64,000 nt of DNA. Origin: Spirochaetota bacterium. Its GTDB lineage: Bacteria > Spirochaetota > Spirochaetia > Treponematales > Rectinemataceae. The notes under the pieces were generated by a model that searched no databases, was not told the origin of the DNA, and was given only the letters and a program-made list of their open reading frames with translations. Positions 37,316 to 44,771 of the stretch are shown piece after piece. Position 1 is the first letter of the stretch; every line of letters starts with the position of its first letter. The translations under genes and the position numbers were made by a program. The stretch is from the NCBI GenBank assembly GCA_022711355.1, contig JAKLFE010000006.1:1-64000 (forward strand), written 5' to 3'.

Positions 37316-39511
37316 TTACCGGAGCGCGGCCGCCGCGGCGTTCTCGCCCGCGATGCGGCCGGAGTTGTAGGCGTAGCCCTGGGAGACCCCGACGATCTCG
37401 TAGTAGGGGTAGCCGTACATCCCGCCGCCGTCCTGCCCCGCGACGAAGAGGCCGGGTATCGCGTTCCCCTCCTCGTCCAGGGCCTCGATCCGCTCGTTGA
37501 CCTTGATGCCGCCGATGGTGCCGAAGATGGCCGGCTCCATGCGGACCGCGTAGTAGGGCGCCTTCTCGATGGGCTTGAGCCAGAAGGGCTCCTTGTAGAA
37601 CTCGTCGTCCGCGCCCTTCGCGGCGGCCGCGCGGTAGCGCTCCACCGTGGCCACGAAGGCCCCCGGCGCGAAGCCGGCTGCCTTCTCGAGGCCGGCGATG
37701 TCGTCGGCCTTGAAGGCGACGCCGGCCGCGATCGCGTCGGCCATCTCCTGCTTGATCGTCTTGAAGGGCACGAGGGCGCGGGAGCGCCAGTTGATGCTCT
37801 TCATGAGCTCCTTGGTCTTCTCCGGGCCGAAGAGGCCCGGGAAGCCCTTGGCCTCGAGGGTGTCGAGGGTGGCCTGGTCGAGGACCACGAAGAAGGACTC
37901 GGCGGTGCGTATGGCGGTCGCGCCCTTGGCCAGGGGCTGGCTCGCGCAGAGGCTCTCGTCCATGAAGCGCTTGCCCTCGCGGTTCACCTGGAGGAGGCCG
38001 CCGTAGTTCATGTACTTCATGAAGTAGCTGTTGTAGTCCAGCACCGTGCTCGCGGCGAATTCGGTGAGCTGGGGAGAGAGCTCGGGGCTGAGGGCGGCCC
38101 CGGTGGCGAGGGCCATGGTGATGCCGTCGCCGGTGTTGGTCGCCAGCCCGGTGAGGTAGTACTTGTCGCTGTGCGTGTACCTCCGGAGCATCTCCTTGTT
38201 GCCCCCGAAGCCGCCGGTGGCGACGATCACCGCCTTGGCGCGGACGGTCACCCTGGTCCCGTCGTCGCCCCGGGCGAGCACGCCGACGACCTTGCCGCCC
38301 TCGGTGATGAGCCGCTCGGCGCGGGTGCTCAGCAGGAGCTTGCCCCCGGCCGGGAGGATGTACGTGTCGTAGAGGTTCTGGATCTTGGCGTTCCCCTTGC
38401 CCGTGTCGTGGGTGAAGGAGGCGTTCGCGATCGTCATCTTGTAGCCGTGGGCCGCGAGCCAGTCCGCGGTGCTCCCGGACTTCTCGAGGATGGCCTTGAC
38501 GAGGATGGGGTTCGCCGTCCAGTTGGTGTAGTCCATCATCTCCATGAACACGTCCTGGACGGTCTTGGCGTTGCCGGCCTTCTTGGCCTGCTCGCTCCCC
38601 ACGCCGATGAAGCCGGTCGAGCAGCCGCCCATGCCGCCGACCTGGCCGGTCTTCTCGAGGACGAGGACCTTGGCGCCCTTCTCGACGGCCGCGAGGGCGG
38701 CGGCCGAGCCCGAGGCGCCCGCGCCGATCACGACGACGTCCGCGGCGTACTCGACGGAGGCCTCTCGCTTCGGCTCCTTGACGGAGCTGAGCGCGAGGAT
38801 ATCCGCGCCGGCCTCTTCGAGCGCCAGCGTCGCGGCCGAGATGATGCCCCGGCTCGTCAGGGTGGAGCCGGTGACCGCGTCCACGCCCAGGCTCTGGCGC
38901 TCGACGATGGCGGCGGGGATCCGGGCGATGGCGGACTCCTTGAAGCCGGGGGTGTCGTCGCAGGAGAGGACCTTGACCTCGCGGATCCTCGCCGCGTCGA
39001 CGCTCACCTCGACCCGGATCGGCCTGATCACCGCCGGGGAGAGGAAGCGGCCGCCCTCGTTGCTGTCCTTGGGCCACTTGCCGTAGGCCTCCCCGTAGTA
39101 GGTGCCCGGCTTCATGGGCGCGCGGGGCCCGGCGGGGGCCTTGGAGGCGGCGAGGGCGCCCAGGTCGGCGCCGGCCATCTTCAGAGCCTCGGCCGCGGCC
39201 TTCTTGATGGCCTCGCTGGTCAGGGTGGCGCCCGAGATCGAGTCGACGGCCAGGCCCTGCTTCTTCACGATGGCCAGGGGGATCAGCTTGATGGCGTTGT
39301 CCGAGATGCCCGCGGTCTCCCGGTGCTCCTTGACGGAGACGCCGAGGATCGACCTCGCGTCGACCCTGACCTCGACGACGAGGGGGCCGTTGCGCCCCTC
39401 CGCGGAGCCGCTGTAGGTGCCGGGCTTGAACGAGGACTCCGATTCGACGCTGGCGCATCCCGCTGCCAGCAGGGCCAGGCAGACGCCGAGTACGATGCCT
39501 TTCAACCTCAT
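37316..39511 (-). CDS. Periplasmic flavoprotein with two FMN-binding domains and an FAD domain
   Basis: 731 residues. The signal peptide ends in lipobox LAAGC. Two FMN_bind domains follow in tandem, with attachment motifs DSISGATLTS (near residue 92) and DAVTGSTLTS (near 216). The FAD domain has VVVIGAGASGSAAALAA and VIVATGGFGGNKEML. At the positions where fumarate reductases have HHTMGG and GxNRLG, this protein reads FGTIGGIKVN and YPYYEIVGVSQGYAYN, so the substrate His and Arg are lost and the substrate is probably not a simple dicarboxylate. It is transcribed divergently from an AraC-type regulator, its likely activator. Confidence 0.88.
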   Translation of the reverse strand: MRLKGIVLGVCLALLAAGCASVESESSFKPGTYSGSAEGRNGPLVVEVRVDARSILGVSVKEHRETAGISDNAIKLIPLAIVKKQGLAVDSISGATLTSEAIKKAAAEALKMAGADLGALAASKAPAGPRAPMKPGTYYGEAYGKWPKDSNEGGRFLSPAVIRPIRVEVSVDAARIREVKVLSCDDTPGFKESAIARIPAAIVERQSLGVDAVTGSTLTSRGIISAATLALEEAGADILALSSVKEPKREASVEYAADVVVIGAGASGSAAALAAVEKGAKVLVLEKTGQVGGMGGCSTGFIGVGSEQAKKAGNAKTVQDVFMEMMDYTNWTANPILVKAILEKSGSTADWLAAHGYKMTIANASFTHDTGKGNAKIQNLYDTYILPAGGKLLLSTRAERLITEGGKVVGVLARGDDGTRVTVRAKAVIVATGGFGGNKEMLRRYTHSDKYYLTGLATNTGDGITMALATGAALSPELSPQLTEFAASTVLDYNSYFMKYMNYGGLLQVNREGKRFMDESLCASQPLAKGATAIRTAESFFVVLDQATLDTLEAKGFPGLFGPEKTKELMKSINWRSRALVPFKTIKQEMADAIAAGVAFKADDIAGLEKAAGFAPGAFVATVERYRAAAAKGADDEFYKEPFWLKPIEKAPYYAVRMEPAIFGTIGGIKVNERIEALDEEGNAIPGLFVAGQDGGGMYGYPYYEIVGVSQGYAYNSGRIAGENAAAAALR

Positions 39512-39576
39512 GGGATCACTCCAAACGTAGCGTTGCGATGACGCCGGGTCGATGTATCCCCGAAGGGGGACGGGGC

Positions 39577-39606
39577 AGTATATCAGGGAGAAAGTATCGA
39601 TATCAA
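39577..39606 (-). promoter_or_regulatory. Promoter of the two-FMN flavoprotein gene
   Basis: Minus strand: TTGATA (39606-39601), 18 bp, TATACT (39582-39577), in the 203-bp gap shared with the divergent AraC-type gene. The neighbouring ATCGATATCAAT dyad (39597-39608) overlaps the -35 box and could be a regulator site. Confidence 0.65.
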
Positions 39607-39714
39607 TAATCTTGCTCTATTTTTCATAATTTCTTGCTTCGCGTCGCCGCCGCCGCGGGCTCGCCCCGGATCGCCCTTTCGGTTACACTCGCCGGTACCG
39701 AGGAGGAGCCCGGG

Positions 39715-40584
39715 GTGCCGCCCATCGAGCTGGACCACATCGATACGCAGGTGAAGTTCACCTCGAAGAGCAGCCTCCCCTCGGAGGCCAAGCACCTCTT
39801 CCGAACGCCGCCCCTCCTGCACGAGGAGTACGAGCTCTTCTTCGTGGCCAGGGGGGATATCACCTTCCTCATCGAGGAGTCGGCCCACCTCATCGAGCCC
39901 GGCAGCCTCCTGGTCTTCAACAACCAGGAAGTCCACAAGCTCCACGTCCGCTCCGACGAGCGCTTCGACCGGATGCGGCTGCTCTTCGACGCCGGCTTCG
40001 CCCGGCAGTTCGGCTCCGAGGGCTACGATCCCCTCGAATGCTTCGCCGCGCGGCCCAAGGGCGAGGGGAACGTCATCCGCCTCTCGCGCGAGCAGCGGGC
40101 CGAGGCCATATCGCTTTTCGAGCGCATGGGGCAGGCGGCGGCGGGCTCCGGCCCCGAGGCGAGGCTCCAGAAGCTCGCGGCCTTCCTCGAGATCCTGGTC
40201 TTCGCGAACCGGGCCTACCGCTCCCAGCCCGAGCCGGGCGGCGGGGAGGAGCTGCCCGAGCGCCTGGCGGCGGTCCTCCGCTACATCGAGGGGAACCTGG
40301 GCGGGGACCTGTCCCTCGAGGCGATCGGCGCGGCCTGCGGCACGAGCGTCTTCCACATGAGCCGGCTGTTCAAGAAGTACACCGGGGGGACGCTCCACGA
40401 GCACATCCTCTACAAGCGCCTCTCCCTGGCCAAGCGCCTCCTGGCCGAGGGCTGGCCCCCGGCCGAGGTCGGCGCGATCTGCGGCTTCACGAGCGGGGCC
40501 GGCTTCGCGGCGGCCTTCCGCCGCGTCGTCGGGACGACGCCGGGCGCCTTCGCGAAGTCGGCCGGCCCGCCGCCGCGGGCCTAG
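39715..40584 (+). CDS. AraC-family transcriptional regulator
   Basis: 289 residues from GTG 39715 with AGGAGG (39701-39706); a TACACT -10-like box lies at 39684-39689. An N-terminal cupin sensor (HEEYELFFVARGDITFLIEE, seen in pieces, and PGSLLVFNNQEVHKL) precedes two helix-turn-helix units: LSLEAIGAACGTSVFHMSRLF and PPAEVGAICGFTSGAGFAAAF, ending in the typical GTTPGAFAK. It is divergent from the two-FMN flavoprotein gene and is probably its activator, responding to that enzyme's substrate. The flavoprotein-gene promoter lies 108 bp upstream. Confidence 0.88.
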   Translation: MPPIELDHIDTQVKFTSKSSLPSEAKHLFRTPPLLHEEYELFFVARGDITFLIEESAHLIEPGSLLVFNNQEVHKLHVRSDERFDRMRLLFDAGFARQFGSEGYDPLECFAARPKGEGNVIRLSREQRAEAISLFERMGQAAAGSGPEARLQKLAAFLEILVFANRAYRSQPEPGGGEELPERLAAVLRYIEGNLGGDLSLEAIGAACGTSVFHMSRLFKKYTGGTLHEHILYKRLSLAKRLLAEGWPPAEVGAICGFTSGAGFAAAFRRVVGTTPGAFAKSAGPPPRA

Positions 40585-40605
40585 GGAGCCTTGGAGGAGG
40601 GGGGC

Positions 40606-40644
40606 GCGGGGGGAGCGACCTTCGCCGAAGGTCGCGCCTCCCGC
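40606..40644. terminator. Long hairpin between convergent araC-type and FKBP genes
   Basis: GCGACCTTC (40615-40623) and GAAGGTCGC (40627-40635) form a perfect inner stem with loop gcc; after one mismatch the stem extends eight more pairs to 40606/40644. It occupies the gap between two convergent stops and has no T-run. Confidence 0.6.
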
Positions 40645-40651
40645 CCGGGCC

Positions 40652-41344
40652 TTACTTGGCCCCGATGGAGACGAGCTCGACGTCGAAGACGAGGACGGAG
40701 TTGGGCTCGATGTCGTCGCCGGCCCCCTCCTCGCCGTAGGCCAGCTCCGAGGGGAGGAAGATGCGGTACTTCGCGCCGACGCCCATGAGCTGGAGGGCCT
40801 CGGTCCAACCCTTGATGACCTGGTCGAGGGGGAAGGTGGCCGGCTCGCCCCGCTGGTAGGAGGAGTCGAAGACCTTGCCGCTGACGAGGCGGCCCTCGTA
40901 GTGGACGGTGACCGTGTCGGTCGCGGCGGGCTTGGCGCCGGCGCCGGGAGTCAAGACCTCGTACTGGAGGCCCGAGGCGGTGACCGTGACCCCGCTGCGC
41001 TTGGCGTTGCTCGCGAGGAAGCTCTTGCCCGCGGCGAGGTTGGCGGCGAGCTTCCGCTCCTGGGCGGCCTGGAAGGCGGCCTGGATGGCCTGGCCGGCCT
41101 CGGCCTGGCTCATGCGCGTAGGCTTGCCGGCGAAGGCCTCGCCGAGGCCGAGGTAGACCTGCTCGAGGTCGATGGGCAGGCCCGTGCTCTTGAGGTTGGC
41201 GGCGAGGATCATGCCGAAGGCGTAGTTGAGGTCGGCCTCGGAGGGCTCGGCCGGGGCCGCGGGAGCCGCCGGGGCCGCGGGGGCCTGGGCGACCAGGGCA
41301 GGGACCAGGCAGAGGGCGAGGCAGAGCGCGAGGGGTAGTTTCAT
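40652..41344 (-). CDS. FKBP-type peptidyl-prolyl isomerase, exported
   Basis: 230 residues from ATG 41344. Signal peptide MKLPLALCLALCLVPALVAQ, an Ala/Pro linker, an FkpA/Mip-type N-terminal dimerisation domain (LNYAFGMILAANLKSTGLPI, QAIQAAFQAAQERKLAANLA) and a C-terminal FKBP domain (VTVHYEGRLVSGKVFDSSYQ, seen in part as VHYEGRLVSGKVFDSS; FPLDQVIKGWTEAL; FLPSELAYGEEG). The aromatic and Asp residues lining the active site are present. It is a periplasmic folding helper. A -10 box TATACT lies 7 bp upstream of the ATG. Confidence 0.93.
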   Translation of the reverse strand: MKLPLALCLALCLVPALVAQAPAAPAAPAAPAEPSEADLNYAFGMILAANLKSTGLPIDLEQVYLGLGEAFAGKPTRMSQAEAGQAIQAAFQAAQERKLAANLAAGKSFLASNAKRSGVTVTASGLQYEVLTPGAGAKPAATDTVTVHYEGRLVSGKVFDSSYQRGEPATFPLDQVIKGWTEALQLMGVGAKYRIFLPSELAYGEEGAGDDIEPNSVLVFDVELVSIGAK

Positions 41345-41351
41345 GGGCGGG

Positions 41352-41357
41352 AGTATA
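41352..41357 (-). promoter_or_regulatory. -10 box of the FKBP gene, leaderless arrangement
   Basis: Minus-strand TATACT ends 7 bp before the ATG at 41344. No convincing -35 is seen at 17-18 bp. The Shine-Dalgarno position is inside the -10 region, so translation is probably leaderless. Confidence 0.5.
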
Positions 41358-41441
41358 GCGCGGCCGGGCGCCCCGAGCCTATCCGGCCCCGCTCCTGGCG
41401 CGGGCTCCGTCCCGCGATATAGTGTCCTCACAGGAGGATCT

Positions 41442-41804
41442 ATGAAAACGAAGTACGGCCTGCCCCTCGCGATCTTGGCCCTGGCCCTGGCGGCCCTGGT
41501 CGGGGGCTGCGATATTCCGGATTACCAGCTCGATTTCTCGGATATTCGTGTAGAAGAATACAATTCGCCAGTCGCTGAAGTTCACTACACGATCGAAAAC
41601 TATGGATCGAAAGACTTATCCAACGTGAAAATATTGATTGAGGTTATGGGGGCTGATGGCACCTATACGGCCTGGACGCCGAGCTACGACATCTCCTCGG
41701 GCAGTTCAGTCACAAGCTCGATAAATATCAACGTCGGGACCACATATTCGTTAGCTAGCGATTTGACCGCCTACGCGGTCAAGGCCGAGTGGGACGGCGA
41801 GTAA
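41442..41804 (+). CDS. Small AT-rich lipoprotein of unknown function
   Basis: 120 residues. ATG 41442 follows AGGAGG and a TATAGT -10-like box (41417-41422). The signal peptide ends in lipobox LVGGC. The mature part is beta-rich (VAEVHYTIENYGSKDLSNVKI, SSGSSVTSSININVGTTYS) and resembles a single immunoglobulin-like/CARDB or FxLyD-type domain. Its DNA between about 41515 and 41765 is far richer in A+T than its neighbours and uses TTA, ATA and AAT codons that are nearly absent elsewhere. This suggests recent acquisition or a surface protein under different selection. It is flanked by a strong downstream hairpin. Confidence 0.75.
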   Translation: MKTKYGLPLAILALALAALVGGCDIPDYQLDFSDIRVEEYNSPVAEVHYTIENYGSKDLSNVKILIEVMGADGTYTAWTPSYDISSGSSVTSSININVGTTYSLASDLTAYAVKAEWDGE

Positions 41805-41822
41805 GCCAGGCCCCCTCGCCCA

Positions 41823-41850
41823 GGCCGGCCCCCGAGCCCGGGGGCCGGCC
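41823..41850 (+). terminator. GC hairpin after the small lipoprotein gene
   Basis: A perfect 12-bp stem (41823-41834 with 41839-41850) with a 4-nt loop lies 18 bp after the stop codon. There is no T-run. Confidence 0.5.
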
Positions 41851-41902
41851 CGCCCGCCTGAGCCGGCCGCTGCGGCCCTCGCGCCGCGGGGCCCCGGGGC
41901 GC

Positions 41903-41908
41903 TAGAAT
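41903..41908 (+). promoter_or_regulatory. -10 box of the flavin-reductase gene, leaderless arrangement
   Basis: TAGAAT ends 7 bp before ATG 41916. This supports ATG 41916 over the in-frame ATG at 41907, which overlaps the box. Confidence 0.45.
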
Positions 41909-41915
41909 GGCTCCC

Positions 41916-42434
41916 ATGAACTACGAAGCAGTCCCCCTCGAAAAGGCCTACGAGCTCCTGAACGCCGGCGGCCTCGTCCTCGTCTGCACCCACTCCGACG
42001 ACGGCCGCTACGACCTGGCCCCGGTGGCCTGGAACTGCCCCCTGGACTACGAGCCGGAGTCCCGGGTCCTCTTCGTCTGCGACCCGGGGCACCGGAGCTA
42101 CGAGGACCTCCTGGAGTCGGGGGAGTTCGTCCTGGCCCTGCCCACCCCCGAGCAGCGCGAGCTCGTCGAGAGGACGGGCTCGGCCTCGGGCCGGGACCTG
42201 GACAAGTACGAGGCCTACGGCATCGCAGCCCATAAGGCCGAGGCGGTCGACGCCCTCGTGCCCGAGGGGGTGGGGGCCTGGCTCGAGTGCCGCCTCCTCC
42301 GCGTGGTCATCGAGGGGAGCTCGGCCATCGTCCTGGGCTCGGTCCTCCGCGCCATGGCGGCCCCCGAGGCCTGGAAGCGGCGGCTCCATTACGTCCGGGA
42401 GGGGCTCTACTACCGCCCCGGCGAGGCCCTCTAG
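41916..42434 (+). CDS. Flavin-reductase-like FMN-binding protein
   Basis: 172 residues. The split-barrel flavoprotein fold of the flavin reductase/DIM6 family is suggested by GGLVLVCTHSDDGRYDLAPVAWNCPLD (seen in part as YDLAPVAWNCPLDYEP), RSYEDLLESGEFVLALPT and the GSASGRDLDKYEAYGI loop. Such proteins bind FMN and reduce it or small substrates with NAD(P)H. No signal peptide is present. A -10 box directly abuts the start codon. It stands alone, followed by a palindrome and the GNAT gene with its own promoter. Confidence 0.75.
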   Translation: MNYEAVPLEKAYELLNAGGLVLVCTHSDDGRYDLAPVAWNCPLDYEPESRVLFVCDPGHRSYEDLLESGEFVLALPTPEQRELVERTGSASGRDLDKYEAYGIAAHKAEAVDALVPEGVGAWLECRLLRVVIEGSSAIVLGSVLRAMAAPEAWKRRLHYVREGLYYRPGEAL

Positions 42435-42477
42435 CTGCGCGGCCCGGGCCGCGGCGCGCGGGGCGGCGGGGCCGGCC

Positions 42478-42507
42478 TTGACCGGGCCGCGCCCGCGCCG
42501 CTACCCT
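42478..42507 (+). promoter_or_regulatory. Promoter of the YghO-like gene, leaderless arrangement
   Basis: TTGACC (42478-42483), 18-bp spacer, TACCCT (42502-42507), then 7 bp to ATG 42515. A 14-bp perfect palindrome (42439-42452) lies just upstream. Confidence 0.6.
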
Positions 42508-42514
42508 AGCTTCC

Positions 42515-43627
42515 ATGCCAGTCACCATCGAGAAGATCGAGCAGGGCCGCAGCCTGCGCGAGTTCGTGCAGCTGCCCTACGAGCTCTACCAGGGCGACGG
42601 GAACTGGGTCCCCCCCCTGCGCATGGACGAGAAGCGCAAGCTCGACCGCTCCAAGCATCCCTTCTGGCTCCACGCCGAGGGCGAGATCTACCTGGCCCGC
42701 CGCGAGGGCAGGGCCGTCGGCCGCATGGTGGCCCTGGTCGACCGCCAGTGGGAGAAGGCGAACAAGGAGAAGGCCGCGGCCTGGGGCTGGTTCGAGTGCG
42801 CGAATGATCCCGAAGCGGCCGCCGCCCTCTTCGAGTCGGCTAAGGCCTTCGGCCGGGCCCGGGGCTGCACCCGCCTCGTCGGGCCCATGAGCCCCAACCC
42901 CAGCGACCTCATCGGCACCCAGATCGCGGGCTTCGAGGGCTCGCCGGTCATCATGATGCCCTACAACCCGGCCTACCACGACGAGCTCATCCAGGGCTGC
43001 GGCAACCGCAAGTGGAAGGACCTCGTGGCCTGGCTCCTCCCCGACAACGAGCTCCCCGAGCGCCTCGCCAAGATCATGCCCCGGATCGAGGCCCGGGGCG
43101 GCTTCACGATCCGTAAGATCAACATGAAGGAATTCGACCGGGAGGTCGAGCGCTTCCAGGCGATCTACAACGACTTCGAGCGGGTCAACGAGCTCTACAC
43201 CGAGGCCACCGACGAGGAGGTCGTCCAGCTCGCCAAGGACCTCCGGCCCGCCGTCGACCCGGACATGATCTTCTTCGTCGAGGTCGAGGGCAAGGTCGTC
43301 GCGGCCTGCCTCTGCCTCCCGGACATGAACGTGGCCCTCAAGGCGGCCTACGGCCGGCTTTTCCCCTTCGGGATCTTCCGCATGCTCGCGGCGCGTAAAA
43401 ACATCCACCTGGCCCGGGTCCTCTCCATGGGCGTGAGCAAGGACTACCGCAACCGGGGCATCGACCTGGCCATGTACTACTACTGCTACAAGTACGCCGT
43501 CCAGAAAGGCTACTACGCCGGCGAGATGTCCTGGGTCGAGGAGGACAACGCCGCCATGACCAACACGGCCATCAAGCTCGGGGGCCAGCCCTACCGCAAG
43601 TACCGCGTCTACGAGCAAGAGCTGTAG
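42515..43627 (+). CDS. GNAT-fold protein, YghO-like
   Basis: 370 residues with two GNAT-like halves. LPYELYQGDGNWVPPLRMDEK and WFECANDPEAAAALFESAKAF lie in the first; GPMSPNPSDLIG, VEVEGKVVAACLCLPDMN and the acetyl-CoA-binding-type segment MGVSKDYRNRGIDLAMYYY are in the second. The overall length and the NWVPPL and GPMSP motifs match the E. coli YghO group of uncharacterised acetyltransferase-like proteins. No signal peptide. It has its own leaderless-type promoter. Substrate unknown. Confidence 0.78.
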   Translation: MPVTIEKIEQGRSLREFVQLPYELYQGDGNWVPPLRMDEKRKLDRSKHPFWLHAEGEIYLARREGRAVGRMVALVDRQWEKANKEKAAAWGWFECANDPEAAAALFESAKAFGRARGCTRLVGPMSPNPSDLIGTQIAGFEGSPVIMMPYNPAYHDELIQGCGNRKWKDLVAWLLPDNELPERLAKIMPRIEARGGFTIRKINMKEFDREVERFQAIYNDFERVNELYTEATDEEVVQLAKDLRPAVDPDMIFFVEVEGKVVAACLCLPDMNVALKAAYGRLFPFGIFRMLAARKNIHLARVLSMGVSKDYRNRGIDLAMYYYCYKYAVQKGYYAGEMSWVEEDNAAMTNTAIKLGGQPYRKYRVYEQEL

Positions 43628-43664
43628 GCCGGGCCGCGGCGGGAATTGGTCGTCGGTTTTCCGG

Positions 43665-43694
43665 TTGCCCCGCCGATCCCGGCCGCGCTACCTT
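43665..43694 (+). promoter_or_regulatory. ada promoter, leaderless arrangement
   Basis: TTGCCC (43665-43670), 18-bp spacer, TACCTT (43689-43694), then 6 bp to ATG 43701. The fit of both boxes and spacing to the GNAT gene promoter 1.2 kb upstream is close. Confidence 0.55.
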
Positions 43695-43700
43695 CGGCCC

Positions 43701-44771
43701 ATGGAAGGACGAGAGGACGAGTACTACCGGGCCCTGCTCGAGCGGGACCCGGGCTACGACGGGGTCGTGTTCTACGGCATCACCACGACGGGGATCTTCT
43801 GCCGCTCCGTGTGCCGGGCCCGCAAGCCGCGGCGCGAGCACGTGCGCTTCTTCCGCAGCGCCAAGGAGGCCTCGGACGCGGGCTTCCGGCCCTGCAAGCT
43901 CTGCGCCCCCCTCGACCCGCCCGGGGGCATGCCCGAGGCCTACCGCGAGCTCCTCGCGGCGGCGGCCGAGGGGGGCGAGCGGCTCCGCGACGCCGACCTG
44001 CGGGGCCGCGGCCTCGATCCCGAGGCCGTGCGGCGCTTCTGGAAGCGGCGCTACGGGCAGACCTACCAGGCCTTCTCCCGCTCGGCCCGGCTCGCCCGGG
44101 CCTTCGGCGCCATCCAGGCCGGCTCCACCGTGACCGAGGCGGCCTTCGCGGCGGGCTTCGACTCCCTGAGCGGCTTCGGCGGGGCAGCGAAGGCCGCCCT
44201 CGGCGCGAGCCCCTCCCGGGCGGCGCGCTCCCCCGCCCTCTGGGTGAGCCGCCTCGAGACCCCCCTGGGCACGATGGTCGCGGCCGAGCGCGGAGGCAGG
44301 CTCTGCCTCCTGGAGTTCGCCGACCGCCGCGCCCTGGAGACCGAGTTAGGCGATCTCGAGCGCCTCCTGGGCGCCGCGGCGGCGCCGGGCCGCCGCCCCC
44401 TCCACGGGGAGGTGGAAGCCCAGCTCGGCGAGTACTTCGCGGGGAGGCGGCGGGCCTTCGACCTCCCCCTCGAGCTGCCCGGCTCGGAGTTCCAGCGGGC
44501 GGTCTGGGAGCTCCTGCGCTCCATACCCTACGGCGAGACGCGCAGCTACCGGGACCAGGCCCGGGCCCTGGGCCGGCCCGAGGCCCTGCGCGCCGTGGCC
44601 CGGGCCAACGGCCAGAACCGCCTCGCGATCGTCGTGCCCTGCCACCGCGTGATCGGCGCGGACGGCTCCCTCGTCGGCTACGCGGGGGGCCTCCCGCGCA
44701 AGCGGGCCCTCCTCGAGCTCGAGGGGGCCCTGCCCTCCCGGGAGGCCGGGGCGCGGCGCGGCGCGGGCTAG
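43701..44771 (+). CDS. ada: Ada: bifunctional methyl-phosphotriester sensor and O6-methylguanine-DNA methyltransferase
   Basis: 356 residues, the length of E. coli Ada. The N-terminal zinc domain keeps all four Cys ([13 protein letters not shown] and FRPCKLC), the first of which accepts methyl groups from DNA phosphotriesters. An AraC-type helix-turn-helix follows ([20 protein letters not shown]). The C-terminal methyltransferase has [37 protein letters not shown] with the acceptor Cys, and [15 protein letters not shown]. It repairs alkylated DNA and, once methylated, activates its regulon. ATG 43701 was chosen because it follows the promoter directly and aligns with the Ada N-terminus. Its stop codon shares CTAG with the convergent chemoreceptor stop. 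Confidence 0.94.
   Translation: MEGREDEYYRALLERDPGYDGVVFYGITTTGIFCRSVCRARKPRREHVRFFRSAKEASDAGFRPCKLCAPLDPPGGMPEAYRELLAAAAEGGERLRDADLRGRGLDPEAVRRFWKRRYGQTYQAFSRSARLARAFGAIQAGSTVTEAAFAAGFDSLSGFGGAAKAALGASPSRAARSPALWVSRLETPLGTMVAAERGGRLCLLEFADRRALETELGDLERLLGAAAAPGRRPLHGEVEAQLGEYFAGRRRAFDLPLELPGSEFQRAVWELLRSIPYGETRSYRDQARALGRPEALRAVARANGQNRLAIVVPCHRVIGADGSLVGYAGGLPRKRALLELEGALPSREAGARRGAG

Noticed and set aside
43640-43700. Classical Ada box in the ada promoter
   Set aside because: An AATT occurs at 43644 but the GCAA half at the required spacing is missing, so no Ada operator is claimed.
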